Source: Nesterenkonia cremea
GTDB lineage: Bacteria > Actinomycetota > Actinomycetes > Actinomycetales > Micrococcaceae
DNA length: 64,000 bases
Assembly: GCF_014642675.1 (NCBI RefSeq)
Contig: NZ_BMIS01000008.1
Span: forward strand, 1-64,000
Reading direction: 5' to 3'
Of the stretch, positions 54,690 to 63,411 are shown in pieces. Each line of letters begins with the position of its first letter. The first letter of the stretch is position 1. The position numbers were made by a program, and so were the translations under genes. A model generated the notes under the pieces. The model made no database searches, was not told the origin of the DNA, and saw only the letters and a list, made by a program, of their open reading frames with translations.

Positions 54690-57639
54690 TGAGGTCTTCC
54701 TCCGTCGGTCGGTAGCTCACAGAGGAGTAGGCCACCACTCCCCTGGCGATCAGGTCCACGGCCTCATGGCAGGCGGCGGACAGTTTGGCCGGTGTGTGCG
54801 GGACCTTGCCGAGCTGGTCCAGCACATCGATGCACTGCTTGGCCCAGCGCACGAAGTCTCCTGCGGCCAGCGGAGTGTCCTCCAGCGCGCTGCGCAGGCT
54901 CTGCCCCGAGGCCCAGACATACATGGGCAGGGTCAGCCCCAGCTCCGGGGCCGCCGTGGGCTCCAGGTGATGCTGCTTCTCCAGAGCCTCCAGCTCGGAA
55001 TGGATCTCCAGGGCCGTGCGGGTGGCATTGCTCAGTGCCTTGGTCGGCATCACCGGCATGGCACCCTCGTCCTCGCGCTTGGCCTGATAGACCAGCAGCG
55101 TGGAGAAGGCGGCGAGCTCTTCGGCCTTCAGCTGGGAGAGCGCCCCGCGCTCCTGCAGCAGCTCGGTGAACAGGTCCCGCTCCCCGTAGATCCGGCGCAG
55201 GCGCTGCCCACGTTCAGTGACCACGAACTCCGCCTGCGACCACTCTTCGCCCACCGGCTCAGCGGTGGGCATCTGCTCGGGCTCGGCCGGCTGCAGATGA
55301 CCGAGGTCGTAGAGCACGCCGGAGACCCGGTCGAAGGTCTTGGCGATGGAGCCGGTGCGACGATCGATCTTCTGCTTGAGCTGATCGGTCTCCTTCTTCA
55401 GCTTCCACCAGCGCTCGGCCCATCGGGCGTGGTCCTCACGGTCGCTGCAGCTGTGGCACGGATGACGCCGCAGCTCCGACTGCAGCTGCTCCACCTGCTC
55501 CTCTCCCCCGGAGTCCTCCACAAAGCCGAACCCGGTGGTGGGGGCATTCTTGCGCGGCGGTACACGGTCATGGACCGCCGCGCGCATGGAGGAGGCCAGG
55601 TCGCGGCGGACCTTGGGCACTTTGACCTGGGGCTTGCGCGGCAGCCGGATGCTGGAGATGACCTCCGGCGGCTGCGGGAAGTCCTCCACGGTGACGTTGC
55701 GCAGCTTGCCCTGTTCGGTGATGACTCCAGGCCGCGGATCGTGCTCCGGTGCCGTATGGACCACCAGGCAGGTGCCCAGCCGGCGCTTGCCGCCGTCGAC
55801 CTCGATCACGTCACCGGGCTGGAGTGCGGCCAGCACGCGCACCAGCTCTCGACGGCGCTGACGGTTCCGCGCCTTGGCCTGGTCCTTCTGCAGGTCGTTG
55901 AGCCGACGCCGCATGGCAGCGTATTCGCCGAAGTCGCCCAGATGGCAGGCCATCGCCTCCTCGTAGCCTTTCAGCGAGGACTCGCGCTTGGCCACATCGC
56001 GGGCCAGCCCGACCACGGCCCGGTCGGCCTGAAACTGGGCGAAGGAGGACTCGAGGATGGTGCGTGCTCGGCGTCGTCCGAACTGCGCGGTCAGGTTGAC
56101 CGCCATGTTGTAGCTGGGCCGGAAGCTGGAGTTCAGCGGATAGGTGCGCTTCGACGCCAGCCCTGCCACCTGACGCGGGTCCATACCCGGCTGCCAGACC
56201 ACGACGGCGTGGCCCTCCACATCGATGCCGCGCCGTCCTGCGCGCCCGGTGAGCTGGGTGTACTCTCCCGGGGTGATGTCCTCATGGGACTCCCCGTTGA
56301 ACTTGTCCAGCTTCTCCAGCACCACGGTGCGGGCCGGCATGTTGATGCCCAGTGCGAGGGTCTCCGTGGCGAAGACGACCTTCAGCAGCCCCTCGGCGAA
56401 GAGCTCCTCCACGAGCTCCTTGAAGGGCGGCAGCATGCCGGCATGGTGAGAGGCCACACCGTTGATCAGGGCTTCGCGGAAGCTGTCGAAGCCCAACACC
56501 GCCAGGTCCTCGGCCGGCAGCTCCCAGCCCATGGCCTCCACGCGGGAGGCGATCTCCTGGGCCTGCTCACGGGTGGTCAGGCGCAGATCGGCGTGCAGAC
56601 ACTGCTCCACGGCGGCCTCGCAGCCGGCGCGGGAAAAGATGAAGGTGATGCAGGGCAGCAGGCCGTCGCGGTCCAGCGCCCGGATCATCTTGGGACGGTT
56701 CAGCCGGGGGCGTCCCGCCGGTGAGCCGGAGATCTTGGAGACCTCTCCCTGGCCCCCGCGTCCGCGATGGGGGCTGCTGCGGTGGTCCCTGCGACCGCGA
56801 CCGCGGGAACGGTGCCCACCGGAGCGCCGCGAGGGCGGCCCGGAGTTCTGCAGGGTCATCCGCTGCAGCTCGGGGTTGACCATGGATTTCTGCTCGGTGT
56901 GCGGACCGCCTGAGCGGCGGCTGGCCTCACCATCCTCCTCGGCGATGAAGAGGTCGTAGAGCTCGTGGTCGAAGAGCATGTGCTGCCAGAGCGGAACCGG
57001 GCGGTGCTCGGAGACCACCACCGCGGTCTCCCCGCGCACAGTGTCCAGCCAGGCGCCGAACTCCTCAGCGTTGGAGACGGTGGCTGACAGGGCGACCAGC
57101 TGCACGTGTTCGGGTAGGTGAATGATGACCTCTTCCCAGACGGCGCCGCGGAAGCGGTCGGCCAGGTAGTGGACCTCATCCATGACCACATAACCCAGAT
57201 CCGCCAGCGTGGCGGCGTCCTGGTAGAGCATATTGCGCAGGACCTCAGTGGTCATGACCACCACCTGCGCCTCCGAGTTGATGGAGGTGTCTCCGGTCAG
57301 CAGGCCCACACGGTCGGAGCCGTACTCCTCCACCAGCTCCTGGTACTTCTGGTTGGAGAGCGCCTTGATCGGCGTGGTGTAGAAGGTCTTGCGCCCCTGG
57401 GCGATGCCCAGGTGTACGGCGAACTCACCCACGATGGTCTTGCCGGCCCCGGTGGGTGCGGCCACCAGCACGGCCTGCCCAGATTCGAGATGTCGGCAGG
57501 CCTGCAGCTGGAACTCATCGAGATCGAAGGCCTGCTGGGCACGGAAGGCGCCGAGCTCAGTGGCAGCCTCGGCCGCCCGCTGACGTGCGGCCGCGTACCG
57601 TTCGGCAGGAGAACGCTGCTCCTCGTCCGGAGAACTCAT
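54679..57639 (-). CDS. helY: SKI2/Mtr4-like DEVH-box RNA helicase
   Basis: 986 residues, as usual for actinobacterial HelY. Motifs: FDLDEFQLQACR (Q motif), VAAPTGAGKTIVGEF (I), TPIKALSNQKY (Ia), VVMDEVHYL (II), ALSATVSNAEEF (III) and TGRAGRRGID (VI). An Arg-rich insert (about residues 265-300) lies between the RecA domains. The C-terminal DSHCT-type domain follows. It probably remodels structured RNA with RNases such as the E/G enzyme in this window. TAGGCT lies 7 bases before the ATG, so the message may be leaderless. Confidence 0.93.
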   Translation of the reverse strand: MSSPDEEQRSPAERYAAARQRAAEAATELGAFRAQQAFDLDEFQLQACRHLESGQAVLVAAPTGAGKTIVGEFAVHLGIAQGRKTFYTTPIKALSNQKYQELVEEYGSDRVGLLTGDTSINSEAQVVVMTTEVLRNMLYQDAATLADLGYVVMDEVHYLADRFRGAVWEEVIIHLPEHVQLVALSATVSNAEEFGAWLDTVRGETAVVVSEHRPVPLWQHMLFDHELYDLFIAEEDGEASRRSGGPHTEQKSMVNPELQRMTLQNSGPPSRRSGGHRSRGRGRRDHRSSPHRGRGGQGEVSKISGSPAGRPRLNRPKMIRALDRDGLLPCITFIFSRAGCEAAVEQCLHADLRLTTREQAQEIASRVEAMGWELPAEDLAVLGFDSFREALINGVASHHAGMLPPFKELVEELFAEGLLKVVFATETLALGINMPARTVVLEKLDKFNGESHEDITPGEYTQLTGRAGRRGIDVEGHAVVVWQPGMDPRQVAGLASKRTYPLNSSFRPSYNMAVNLTAQFGRRRARTILESSFAQFQADRAVVGLARDVAKRESSLKGYEEAMACHLGDFGEYAAMRRRLNDLQKDQAKARNRQRRRELVRVLAALQPGDVIEVDGGKRRLGTCLVVHTAPEHDPRPGVITEQGKLRNVTVEDFPQPPEVISSIRLPRKPQVKVPKVRRDLASSMRAAVHDRVPPRKNAPTTGFGFVEDSGGEEQVEQLQSELRRHPCHSCSDREDHARWAERWWKLKKETDQLKQKIDRRTGSIAKTFDRVSGVLYDLGHLQPAEPEQMPTAEPVGEEWSQAEFVVTERGQRLRRIYGERDLFTELLQERGALSQLKAEELAAFSTLLVYQAKREDEGAMPVMPTKALSNATRTALEIHSELEALEKQHHLEPTAAPELGLTLPMYVWASGQSLRSALEDTPLAAGDFVRWAKQCIDVLDQLGKVPHTPAKLSAACHEAVDLIARGVVAYSSVSYRPTEEDLIDD

Positions 57640-57673
57640 AGGCTCCAGCCTAATGCCTATAGGATGGCTCGTT
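57640..57673. promoter_or_regulatory. Back-to-back leaderless promoters of helY and the MFS gene
   Basis: Only 34 bp separate the two start codons. On the minus strand TAGGCT (57652-57647) lies 7 bases before the helY ATG; on the plus strand TAGGAT (57660-57665) lies 8 bases before GTG 57674. The -10 boxes are 7 bp apart, so each -35 region falls in the other gene's first codons. Confidence 0.5.
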
Positions 57674-58951
57674 GTGCCGTCCCCACCGAGCCGTCAGCCG
57701 ATCTTCCCGCTCAGGACTGTGGTCCTCGGGGCGCTGATCCCAGCCTTCGTCTTCAGCGCAGGCCTCGGCGCGATCCTGCCGATCATCGCTCCCTTCGCCG
57801 TGGAGCAGGGCGCCTCCCTGGCGGCCGCCGGTCTGATCGCTGCCATGCTGCCGGTGGGCCAGATCCTGGCCGACCTCCCCGCCGGAGCACTGGCCTCCAG
57901 ACTGGGCGACCGGGCGGCGATGCTGCTGGCCGGCTCCCTGGCGGGACTGGCTTTCCTGGCGGCGGCCCTCTCGCCTTCGCTGATCACCCTGGGCACGGCC
58001 ATCCTGCTGGTGGGTGCCGCCAATGCGGTGTTCCAGCTGGCGCGGCACTCCTATCTCACTGTGGTCACACCGGCCACCCAGCGGGCACGCGTGCTCTCCA
58101 CACTCGGCGGGGTGCACCGCATCGGCCAGTTCGTCGGCCCCTTCCTGGGTGCCCTGGTGACCCTGGGCGGGGACACCCGCGGCGTCTTCCTGGTGGCCGT
58201 GGCCACCTCCGCGGCGGCCACAGTCACCGTGCTGCTGGCCCGCCCCCAACAGAAGGCCCAGCCCCAGCAGAAGGCTGAGGCCGCCGCCCACGCAGAGCTC
58301 GACGCCGACGCCGCCCGCTCCCCTGCCGCCAAGCCCACTCTGTTGGGCATCCTGGTCGAACACCGCCGGATGTTCCTGACCCTCGGGACGGTTGCACTGC
58401 TGGTGGGCATCATCCGCGGTGCCCGGCAGCAGGTGATCCCCCTGTGGGGCGAGCACATCGGGTTGGACCCCACTACCATCTCGCTGATCTTCGGTCTGGC
58501 CGGAGGCATCGACATGCTGCTCTTCTACCCCGCGGGCAAGGTCATGGATCGCTTCGGGCGGCTGTGGCTGGGGGTGCCGGCCATGGTGCTGCTGGGCATC
58601 ACCATGGCTCTGATCCCCGTCACAGCCACCGTCTCCGGGCTGGCGATCGTCGGTGTCCTGCTGGGCTTCGCCAATGGACTGGGCTCGGGGATCATGATGA
58701 CCATCTCCTCAGATGTCTCCCCGGAGATCGGCCGCCCGCAGTTCCTGGGCATCTGGCGCCTGCTCACTGATATCGGCATGGGCGCCGGTCCGCTGATCCT
58801 CTCCGGCGGCGCGGCCCTGGGCTCCCTGGCCGTGGGGGTCTGGGTGGCCGCGGCCATGGGCCCGCTGTCCTCCGCCGGGATGCAGCGCTGGCTGTCCCGG
58901 TACTCCGACCATGCCAACCGGACCACCCGGCGTCGGGCCGGGCTGCTCTGA
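57674..58951 (+). CDS. MFS transporter
   Basis: 425 residues with 12 predicted helices and a central cytoplasmic linker of about 45 residues rich in Gln, Ala and Lys. The motif LADLPAGALASRLGDR between helices 2 and 3 is the MFS loop signature (G-x-x-x-D-R/G-R), repeated in the second half as YPAGKVMDRFGR. Drug or metabolite export is likely, but the substrate is unknown. GTG 57674 is chosen since a -10 box lies 8 bases upstream; ATG 57653 would place the start in the promoter. Confidence 0.88.
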   Translation: MPSPPSRQPIFPLRTVVLGALIPAFVFSAGLGAILPIIAPFAVEQGASLAAAGLIAAMLPVGQILADLPAGALASRLGDRAAMLLAGSLAGLAFLAAALSPSLITLGTAILLVGAANAVFQLARHSYLTVVTPATQRARVLSTLGGVHRIGQFVGPFLGALVTLGGDTRGVFLVAVATSAAATVTVLLARPQQKAQPQQKAEAAAHAELDADAARSPAAKPTLLGILVEHRRMFLTLGTVALLVGIIRGARQQVIPLWGEHIGLDPTTISLIFGLAGGIDMLLFYPAGKVMDRFGRLWLGVPAMVLLGITMALIPVTATVSGLAIVGVLLGFANGLGSGIMMTISSDVSPEIGRPQFLGIWRLLTDIGMGAGPLILSGGAALGSLAVGVWVAAAMGPLSSAGMQRWLSRYSDHANRTTRRRAGLL

Positions 58952-58973
58952 ACTGCTGCGTGTCAGCTGCGGC

Positions 58974-59363
58974 TCAGCCGGTGCGCACCGGACTCAGCTC
59001 CGCGGCCTCCTCATCGGTGAACAGTCGGGAGCGGACGATGAACCGGTGACCGGTGGGCCCTTCGATGCTGAACCCGGCGCCGCGCCCCTGGGTCACATCG
59101 ATGGTGATGTGCGTGTGGGACCAGTATTCGAACTGCGCTCGGGAGATCCATACCGGCACCGGCTCGGGCGTGCCGGGCTCGAGCTCGCCGAGCAGCACAT
59201 CGGCCGGGCCGGTCATGAAGGTGCCCTGGGTGTAGCACATGGGCGCCGAACCGTCGCAGCAGCCCCCAGACTGATGGAACATCAGCGGCTGTCCGTGGTC
59301 CTCGCGCAGGGTGCGCAGCAGGGCAGCGGCTTTCCCCGTGATGGCGACTCGTTCGGCACTCAT
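58974..59363 (-). CDS. DUF779 family protein associated with acetaldehyde dehydrogenase
   Basis: 129 residues. FHQSGGCCDGSAPMC and the YTHITIDV-like stretch (HTHITIDVTQGRG) with FSIEGPTGHRFIV define DUF779. These proteins are encoded next to acetaldehyde/aldehyde dehydrogenases in many bacteria, and a cysteine-rich site suggests a metal or redox role. It lies 18 bases downstream of ald in the same direction. Exact job unknown. Confidence 0.9.
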   Translation of the reverse strand: MSAERVAITGKAAALLRTLREDHGQPLMFHQSGGCCDGSAPMCYTQGTFMTGPADVLLGELEPGTPEPVPVWISRAQFEYWSHTHITIDVTQGRGAGFSIEGPTGHRFIVRSRLFTDEEAAELSPVRTG

Positions 59364-59381
59364 GCTTTCCTCCTCAAAGGC

Positions 59382-60905
59382 CTAGAAGAATCCCAGCTTG
59401 TCCTCGGAATAGCTGACCAGCAGGTTTTTGGTCTGTTGGTAGTGGTCCAGCATCATCCGGTGGTTCTCCCGCCCGATGCCGGACTGCTTGTAGCCTCCGA
59501 AGGCCGCGTGGGCCGGATACTGGTGGTAGCAGTTGGTCCAGACGCGGCCGGCCTGGATCTCGCGGCCAGCACGATAGGCGGTGTTTCCGCTGCGGGACCA
59601 GACTCCCGCTCCGAGCCCGTAGAGGGTGTCGTTAGCCACTGAGATGGCATCCTCATAGGTGTCGAAGCCGGTCACAGAGACCACCGGACCGAAGATCTCC
59701 TCCTGGAAGATGCGCATGCTGTTGTCCCCGCGGAAGATCGTCGGGGCCACGTAGTAGCCCTCGGAGAGACCTTCTCCCGGATCCATCCGCTGCCCACCGG
59801 TGAGGACCTGGGCGCCTTCCTTCTGTCCGATGTCCAGATAGGAGAGGATCTTTTCCAGCTGGTCGTTGCTGGCCTGGGCTCCCACCTGGGTCTCGGTGTC
59901 CAGCGGATTGCCCTGCTTCATCGCTAGGGTCCGTTCGACGGCGGCGTCGAGGAAGTCGTCGATGATGCTGTTCTGGATCAGCGCGCGTGATGGACTGGTG
60001 CAGACCTCACCCTGGTTCAGCGCGAACATCGCGAAGCCTTCCAGCGACTTGTCGTAGAAGGCGTCGTCAGCGGCGGCTACATCCTCGAAGAAGATGTTGG
60101 GGCTCTTCCCACCCAGCTCCAGAGTCACCGGTATGAGGTTCTGCGAGGCGTACTGCATGATCAGCCGGCCGGTGGTCGTCTCTCCGGTGAAGGCGATCTT
60201 TTTGATGCGTGGGCTGGATGCCAGTGGGGCCCCAGCCTCTGCGCCGAAGCCGTTGACGATGTTGAGCACCCCATCGGGGAGCAGGTCCCCGATCAGCTCC
60301 GCCAGCACCATGATGGAGGCCGGTGTCTGCTCTGCCGGTTTGAGGACGACGGCGTTGCCCGCTACCAGGGCGGGGGCCAGCTTCCAGACAGCCATCAGGA
60401 GTGGGAAGTTCCACGGGATGATCTGTCCCACCACACCGAGGGGCTCGTGGAAGTGGTAGGCGACGGTATCACCGTCGATTTCGCTGATCCCGCCTTCCTG
60501 GGCCCGGATTGCTCCGGCGAAATAGCGGAAGTGATCCACTGCCAACGGGAGATCCGCGGCGAGGGTCTCGCGCACAGGTTTGCCGTTCTCCCAGGTCTCG
60601 GCGACCGCCAGCATCTCGAGGTTCTCCTCGATGCGGTCCGCGATCCGGGTCAGGACGACAGCACGTTCGGCGACCGAGGTGCTGCCCCAGGCCGGAGCCG
60701 CGGCATGGGCGGCGTCGAGCGCGGCGTCGATATCCTCTGCGGTGGAGCGTGCGACTTCGGTGAAGACCTTGCCGTTGACCGGTGAGGGATTCTCGAAGTA
60801 TTGCCCCTTCACGGGGGCGACCCATTGTCCACCGATGTAGTTGTCATAGCGGGACCGGTAGCTGACGATGCTGCCCTCAGTGCCGGGCTGTGCGTAGACG
60901 CTCAT
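59382..60905 (-). CDS. ald: NAD-dependent acetaldehyde/aldehyde dehydrogenase
   Basis: 507 residues, start at the second of two adjacent ATGs, 5 bases from GAGGAG. ALDH family: [22 protein letters not shown], the catalytic Glu in LELGGKSPN, and the catalytic Cys in [29 protein letters not shown] and the C-terminal [19 protein letters not shown] place it with the ExaC/AldB-type acetaldehyde dehydrogenases. With AdhP it forms ethanol-to-acetate oxidation. Its promoter holds an 18-bp palindrome and the regulator-like motif. Confidence 0.95.
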   Translation of the reverse strand: MSVYAQPGTEGSIVSYRSRYDNYIGGQWVAPVKGQYFENPSPVNGKVFTEVARSTAEDIDAALDAAHAAAPAWGSTSVAERAVVLTRIADRIEENLEMLAVAETWENGKPVRETLAADLPLAVDHFRYFAGAIRAQEGGISEIDGDTVAYHFHEPLGVVGQIIPWNFPLLMAVWKLAPALVAGNAVVLKPAEQTPASIMVLAELIGDLLPDGVLNIVNGFGAEAGAPLASSPRIKKIAFTGETTTGRLIMQYASQNLIPVTLELGGKSPNIFFEDVAAADDAFYDKSLEGFAMFALNQGEVCTSPSRALIQNSIIDDFLDAAVERTLAMKQGNPLDTETQVGAQASNDQLEKILSYLDIGQKEGAQVLTGGQRMDPGEGLSEGYYVAPTIFRGDNSMRIFQEEIFGPVVSVTGFDTYEDAISVANDTLYGLGAGVWSRSGNTAYRAGREIQAGRVWTNCYHQYPAHAAFGGYKQSGIGRENHRMMLDHYQQTKNLLVSYSEDKLGFF

Positions 60906-60939
60906 CATGACTCCTCTTGATGGTCGAAGCAATCCTTGG

Positions 60940-60957
60940 AAGTGATACGTATCACTT
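60940..60957. promoter_or_regulatory. 18-bp perfect palindrome in the ald promoter
   Basis: AAGTGATACGTATCACTT is perfectly symmetrical and lies 35 bp upstream of the ald ATG, where the core promoter should be. This is a typical repressor operator geometry. It has no copy upstream of adhP. Confidence 0.6.
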
Positions 60958-60979
60958 AAGAGAACCATAGGGCCCAACG

Positions 60980-60997
60980 CGTTGCATAGACGTTGCA
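60980..60997 (-). promoter_or_regulatory. Shared 18-bp motif upstream of ald (copy 1)
   Basis: On the minus strand it reads TGCAACGTCTATGCAACG, a direct repeat of TGCAACG with a 4-base spacer. It ends 74 bp before the ald ATG. It is identical at 16 of 18 positions to the site upstream of adhP, in the same orientation relative to the gene. Confidence 0.65.
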
Positions 60998-61099
60998 CCG
61001 GCTTGCTGCCTCGCCGGTGTGAGCGAGAAGTCGTGACATGCACAGGAGTGCACTCTACTCTGTGATGCAGAACACGTCGCGATGACCGGAAGGAGCGCC

Positions 61100-62293
61100 A
61101 TGACAGCACTCCCGGATGAGCCCCGGACCTGGGGCAGGCTCTCTCCCGACCTGCAAGCATCATGGCGGCGCTCAGCCGGCTACCTTGCGAACCCTGCTGC
61201 CGCCACGGCACCGATCGACTTGGGCGAGAACGATCTGGCCGCCTACCTGGAGGAACATCCGCTTCGCCTGGTGCTGCCCGTCTTCCGCCGGCTGCTCATC
61301 GAACCAGCCGCCGACGCAGGTCTGATCACAGCCATCGGTGACGCCCAGGGGCGTCTTCTCTGGGTCGACGGCGCCCGGCCCACCCTCCGGCGGGCTGAGG
61401 GATCCGCCTTTCAGCCCGGTGCCAATTGGTCCGAGGACGCCATCGGAACCTCGGCACCGGGACTGGCCCTCGCGACCCGGCGTGGCGCTCAGGTTCACCA
61501 GGAGGAACACTTCGCCTCCTCCGCGCACCACTTCTCCTGCTCCGCTGCCCCCATCCACGATCCGCACACAGGGAATCTGCTCGGGATGGTCGATCTGACC
61601 GGCGGACCGGAGGCTGTTGCCACCCACTCGCTGCCCCTGATCTGCGCTGCGATCTCGGCCGCGGAAGCCGAGCTGAAGGTGCTGCCGGCCCGCAGTTCCA
61701 ATCCGCAGCTCACCGTGTTGGGAACTGCGGCCCCCCCGCTGATCTCAGCCGGCCGGCGCGTCCGCCTGACCCTGCGTCAGGCCGAACTGCTGATGCTGCT
61801 GGCCTGGGAGGCGTACACCGGCGGTCCGGAGACAGGCCTGAACGCCGGGGAGCTCGCAGCACAGCTCTACGGCGAGACCGGACACGAGGTGACACTCCGG
61901 GCAGAGATCCTCCGGCTCCGCCGCGTGCTCGACTCAACACCTATCGAAGGCCTTCAGGTCCTCAGCAGGCCATACCGCCTCACTCCTGCCCCGGAAGTCG
62001 ACGCCGTCCGGTGCGCCCGCGCCCTCACCGCCGGTGATCGATCCGCCGCCCTGGATCTCTACGGCGGACATGTCCTTCCCCCATCCGAGGCTCCCGGGGT
62101 TCTGCGCATCAGACATCAGCTGTCCGTTCTGCTGCGCGAGTCTGTGCTCTCAGACGGGTCAGGCCAGGAGCTCTGGCGCTACCTGCAGCTGCCAGAGACA
62201 GCTGGGGACGAAGACGCCGTCTACACCGCTCTACGTACTCTGCCGGCAGACTCTCCCCAGCGTGCGGCGCTGGTCGCCCGCATGCAACGTTGA
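61100..62293 (+). CDS. GAF-domain transcriptional regulator (AcoR-like, without AAA+ domain)
   Basis: 397 residues from ATG 61100 behind GGAAGGA. Residues about 30-190 form the N-terminal GAF-type sensor of AcoR-like activators: [62 protein letters not shown] and [10 protein letters not shown]. The sigma-54 AAA+ domain is missing; instead the C-terminal 190 residues carry a winged-helix-like region ([16 protein letters not shown]). It lies between ald and adhP, and the two copies of an 18-bp motif flank it, so it is the likely activator of both. Confidence 0.88.
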   Translation: MTALPDEPRTWGRLSPDLQASWRRSAGYLANPAAATAPIDLGENDLAAYLEEHPLRLVLPVFRRLLIEPAADAGLITAIGDAQGRLLWVDGARPTLRRAEGSAFQPGANWSEDAIGTSAPGLALATRRGAQVHQEEHFASSAHHFSCSAAPIHDPHTGNLLGMVDLTGGPEAVATHSLPLICAAISAAEAELKVLPARSSNPQLTVLGTAAPPLISAGRRVRLTLRQAELLMLLAWEAYTGGPETGLNAGELAAQLYGETGHEVTLRAEILRLRRVLDSTPIEGLQVLSRPYRLTPAPEVDAVRCARALTAGDRSAALDLYGGHVLPPSEAPGVLRIRHQLSVLLRESVLSDGSGQELWRYLQLPETAGDEDAVYTALRTLPADSPQRAALVARMQR

Positions 62294-62300
62294 TGCAACG
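62283..62300 (+). promoter_or_regulatory. Shared 18-bp motif upstream of adhP (copy 2)
   Basis: TGCAACGTTGATGCAACG, again a direct repeat of TGCAACG with a 4-base spacer. It overlaps the stop codon of the regulator gene and ends 85 bp before the adhP ATG, close to the 74-bp spacing at ald. Confidence 0.65.
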
Positions 62301-62385
62301 GCCAGCTCAGTAGCTTCGGAGTACACCGCACTCAGACGGTGTGGGCACCGATCAGAAACACATCAGCTGTGACGAAGGAGTCACC

Positions 62386-63411
62386 ATGAGCACTATGACA
62401 GCCGCCGTCGTCGAAGACTTCGGCAAAGACTTGGCAGTGACCGACTACCCCCGTCCCGCACCGGGGCCGGGTCAGGTCCTGGTGAAGCTCATCGCTTCAG
62501 GGGTATGTCACACCGACCTCCACGCCGCTGAAGGGGACTGGCCGGTCAAGCCCGCGCCACCGTTCGTCCCCGGACACGAGGGCGTCGGTGTCGTCGAAGA
62601 GCTCGGTGAGGGGGTGACGAACCTCGAGGTGGGCCAGATGGTGGGCAACGCCTGGCTGTGGAGCGCCTGCGGAACCTGCGAACACTGCCGCACCGGCTGG
62701 GAGACGCTCTGCGAGGCGCAGACCAACGGCGGCTATTCCGTGGACGGATCCTTCGGCGAGTACATGCTGGTGGACGCGGCCTTCGCGGCAGCCATCCCAG
62801 AAGGATCCGACCCGCATGAGATCGCTCCGGTCCTCTGCGCCGGCGTCACCGTCTACAAGGGACTGAAGATGACGGGTGTCCGACCTGGGCAGTGGGTGGT
62901 CATCTCAGGGATCGGCGGTCTGGGGCACATCGCAGTCCAGTATGCCGTCGCGATGGGGATGCGGGTGGTCGCCGTCGACGTGGCCGATGACAAGCTCGCA
63001 CTGGCTGAACGTCACGGAGCCGACATCACGCTGAACGCCCAGGGCCGGGATCCTGCTCAGGAGATCAGCGAGAGGACCGGCGGTGCCCACGGCGTGCTCG
63101 TGACCGCAGTCCATCCCTCCGCCTTCGGCCAGGCCATCTCGATGACCCGCCGCGGCGGGACCATCGTCTTCAACGGGCTGCCGCCGGGAGACTTCCCCGC
63201 CCCGATCTTCGACATCGTGCTGAAGGGCCTGACCATCCGTGGCTCCATCGTGGGAACGCGCCAGGACATGGTCGAGGCGCTGGACTTCTACTCCCGGGGG
63301 CTGATCCGCCCGACCTTCTCCAAGCGTCCGCTGGGCGACATCAATGCCGTCTTCGATGAGATGCAGCACGGGAAGATCGACGGACGGGTGGTCATCGACT
63401 ACTCAGCGTGA
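62386..63411 (+). CDS. adhP: Zinc-dependent alcohol dehydrogenase AdhP
   Basis: 341 residues from the ATG behind GAAGGAG. Catalytic zinc in SGVCHTDLHAAEGDW and GHEGVGVVEELG, structural zinc cysteines in CGTCEHCRTGWETLC, NAD site ISGIGGLGHIAVQYA. It belongs to the short bacterial AdhP/AdhA class that interconverts ethanol and acetaldehyde with NAD. With ald and the regulator it makes an ethanol oxidation module. Its 3' end overlaps the next convergent gene by 9 bases. Confidence 0.94.
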   Translation: MSTMTAAVVEDFGKDLAVTDYPRPAPGPGQVLVKLIASGVCHTDLHAAEGDWPVKPAPPFVPGHEGVGVVEELGEGVTNLEVGQMVGNAWLWSACGTCEHCRTGWETLCEAQTNGGYSVDGSFGEYMLVDAAFAAAIPEGSDPHEIAPVLCAGVTVYKGLKMTGVRPGQWVVISGIGGLGHIAVQYAVAMGMRVVAVDVADDKLALAERHGADITLNAQGRDPAQEISERTGGAHGVLVTAVHPSAFGQAISMTRRGGTIVFNGLPPGDFPAPIFDIVLKGLTIRGSIVGTRQDMVEALDFYSRGLIRPTFSKRPLGDINAVFDEMQHGKIDGRVVIDYSA

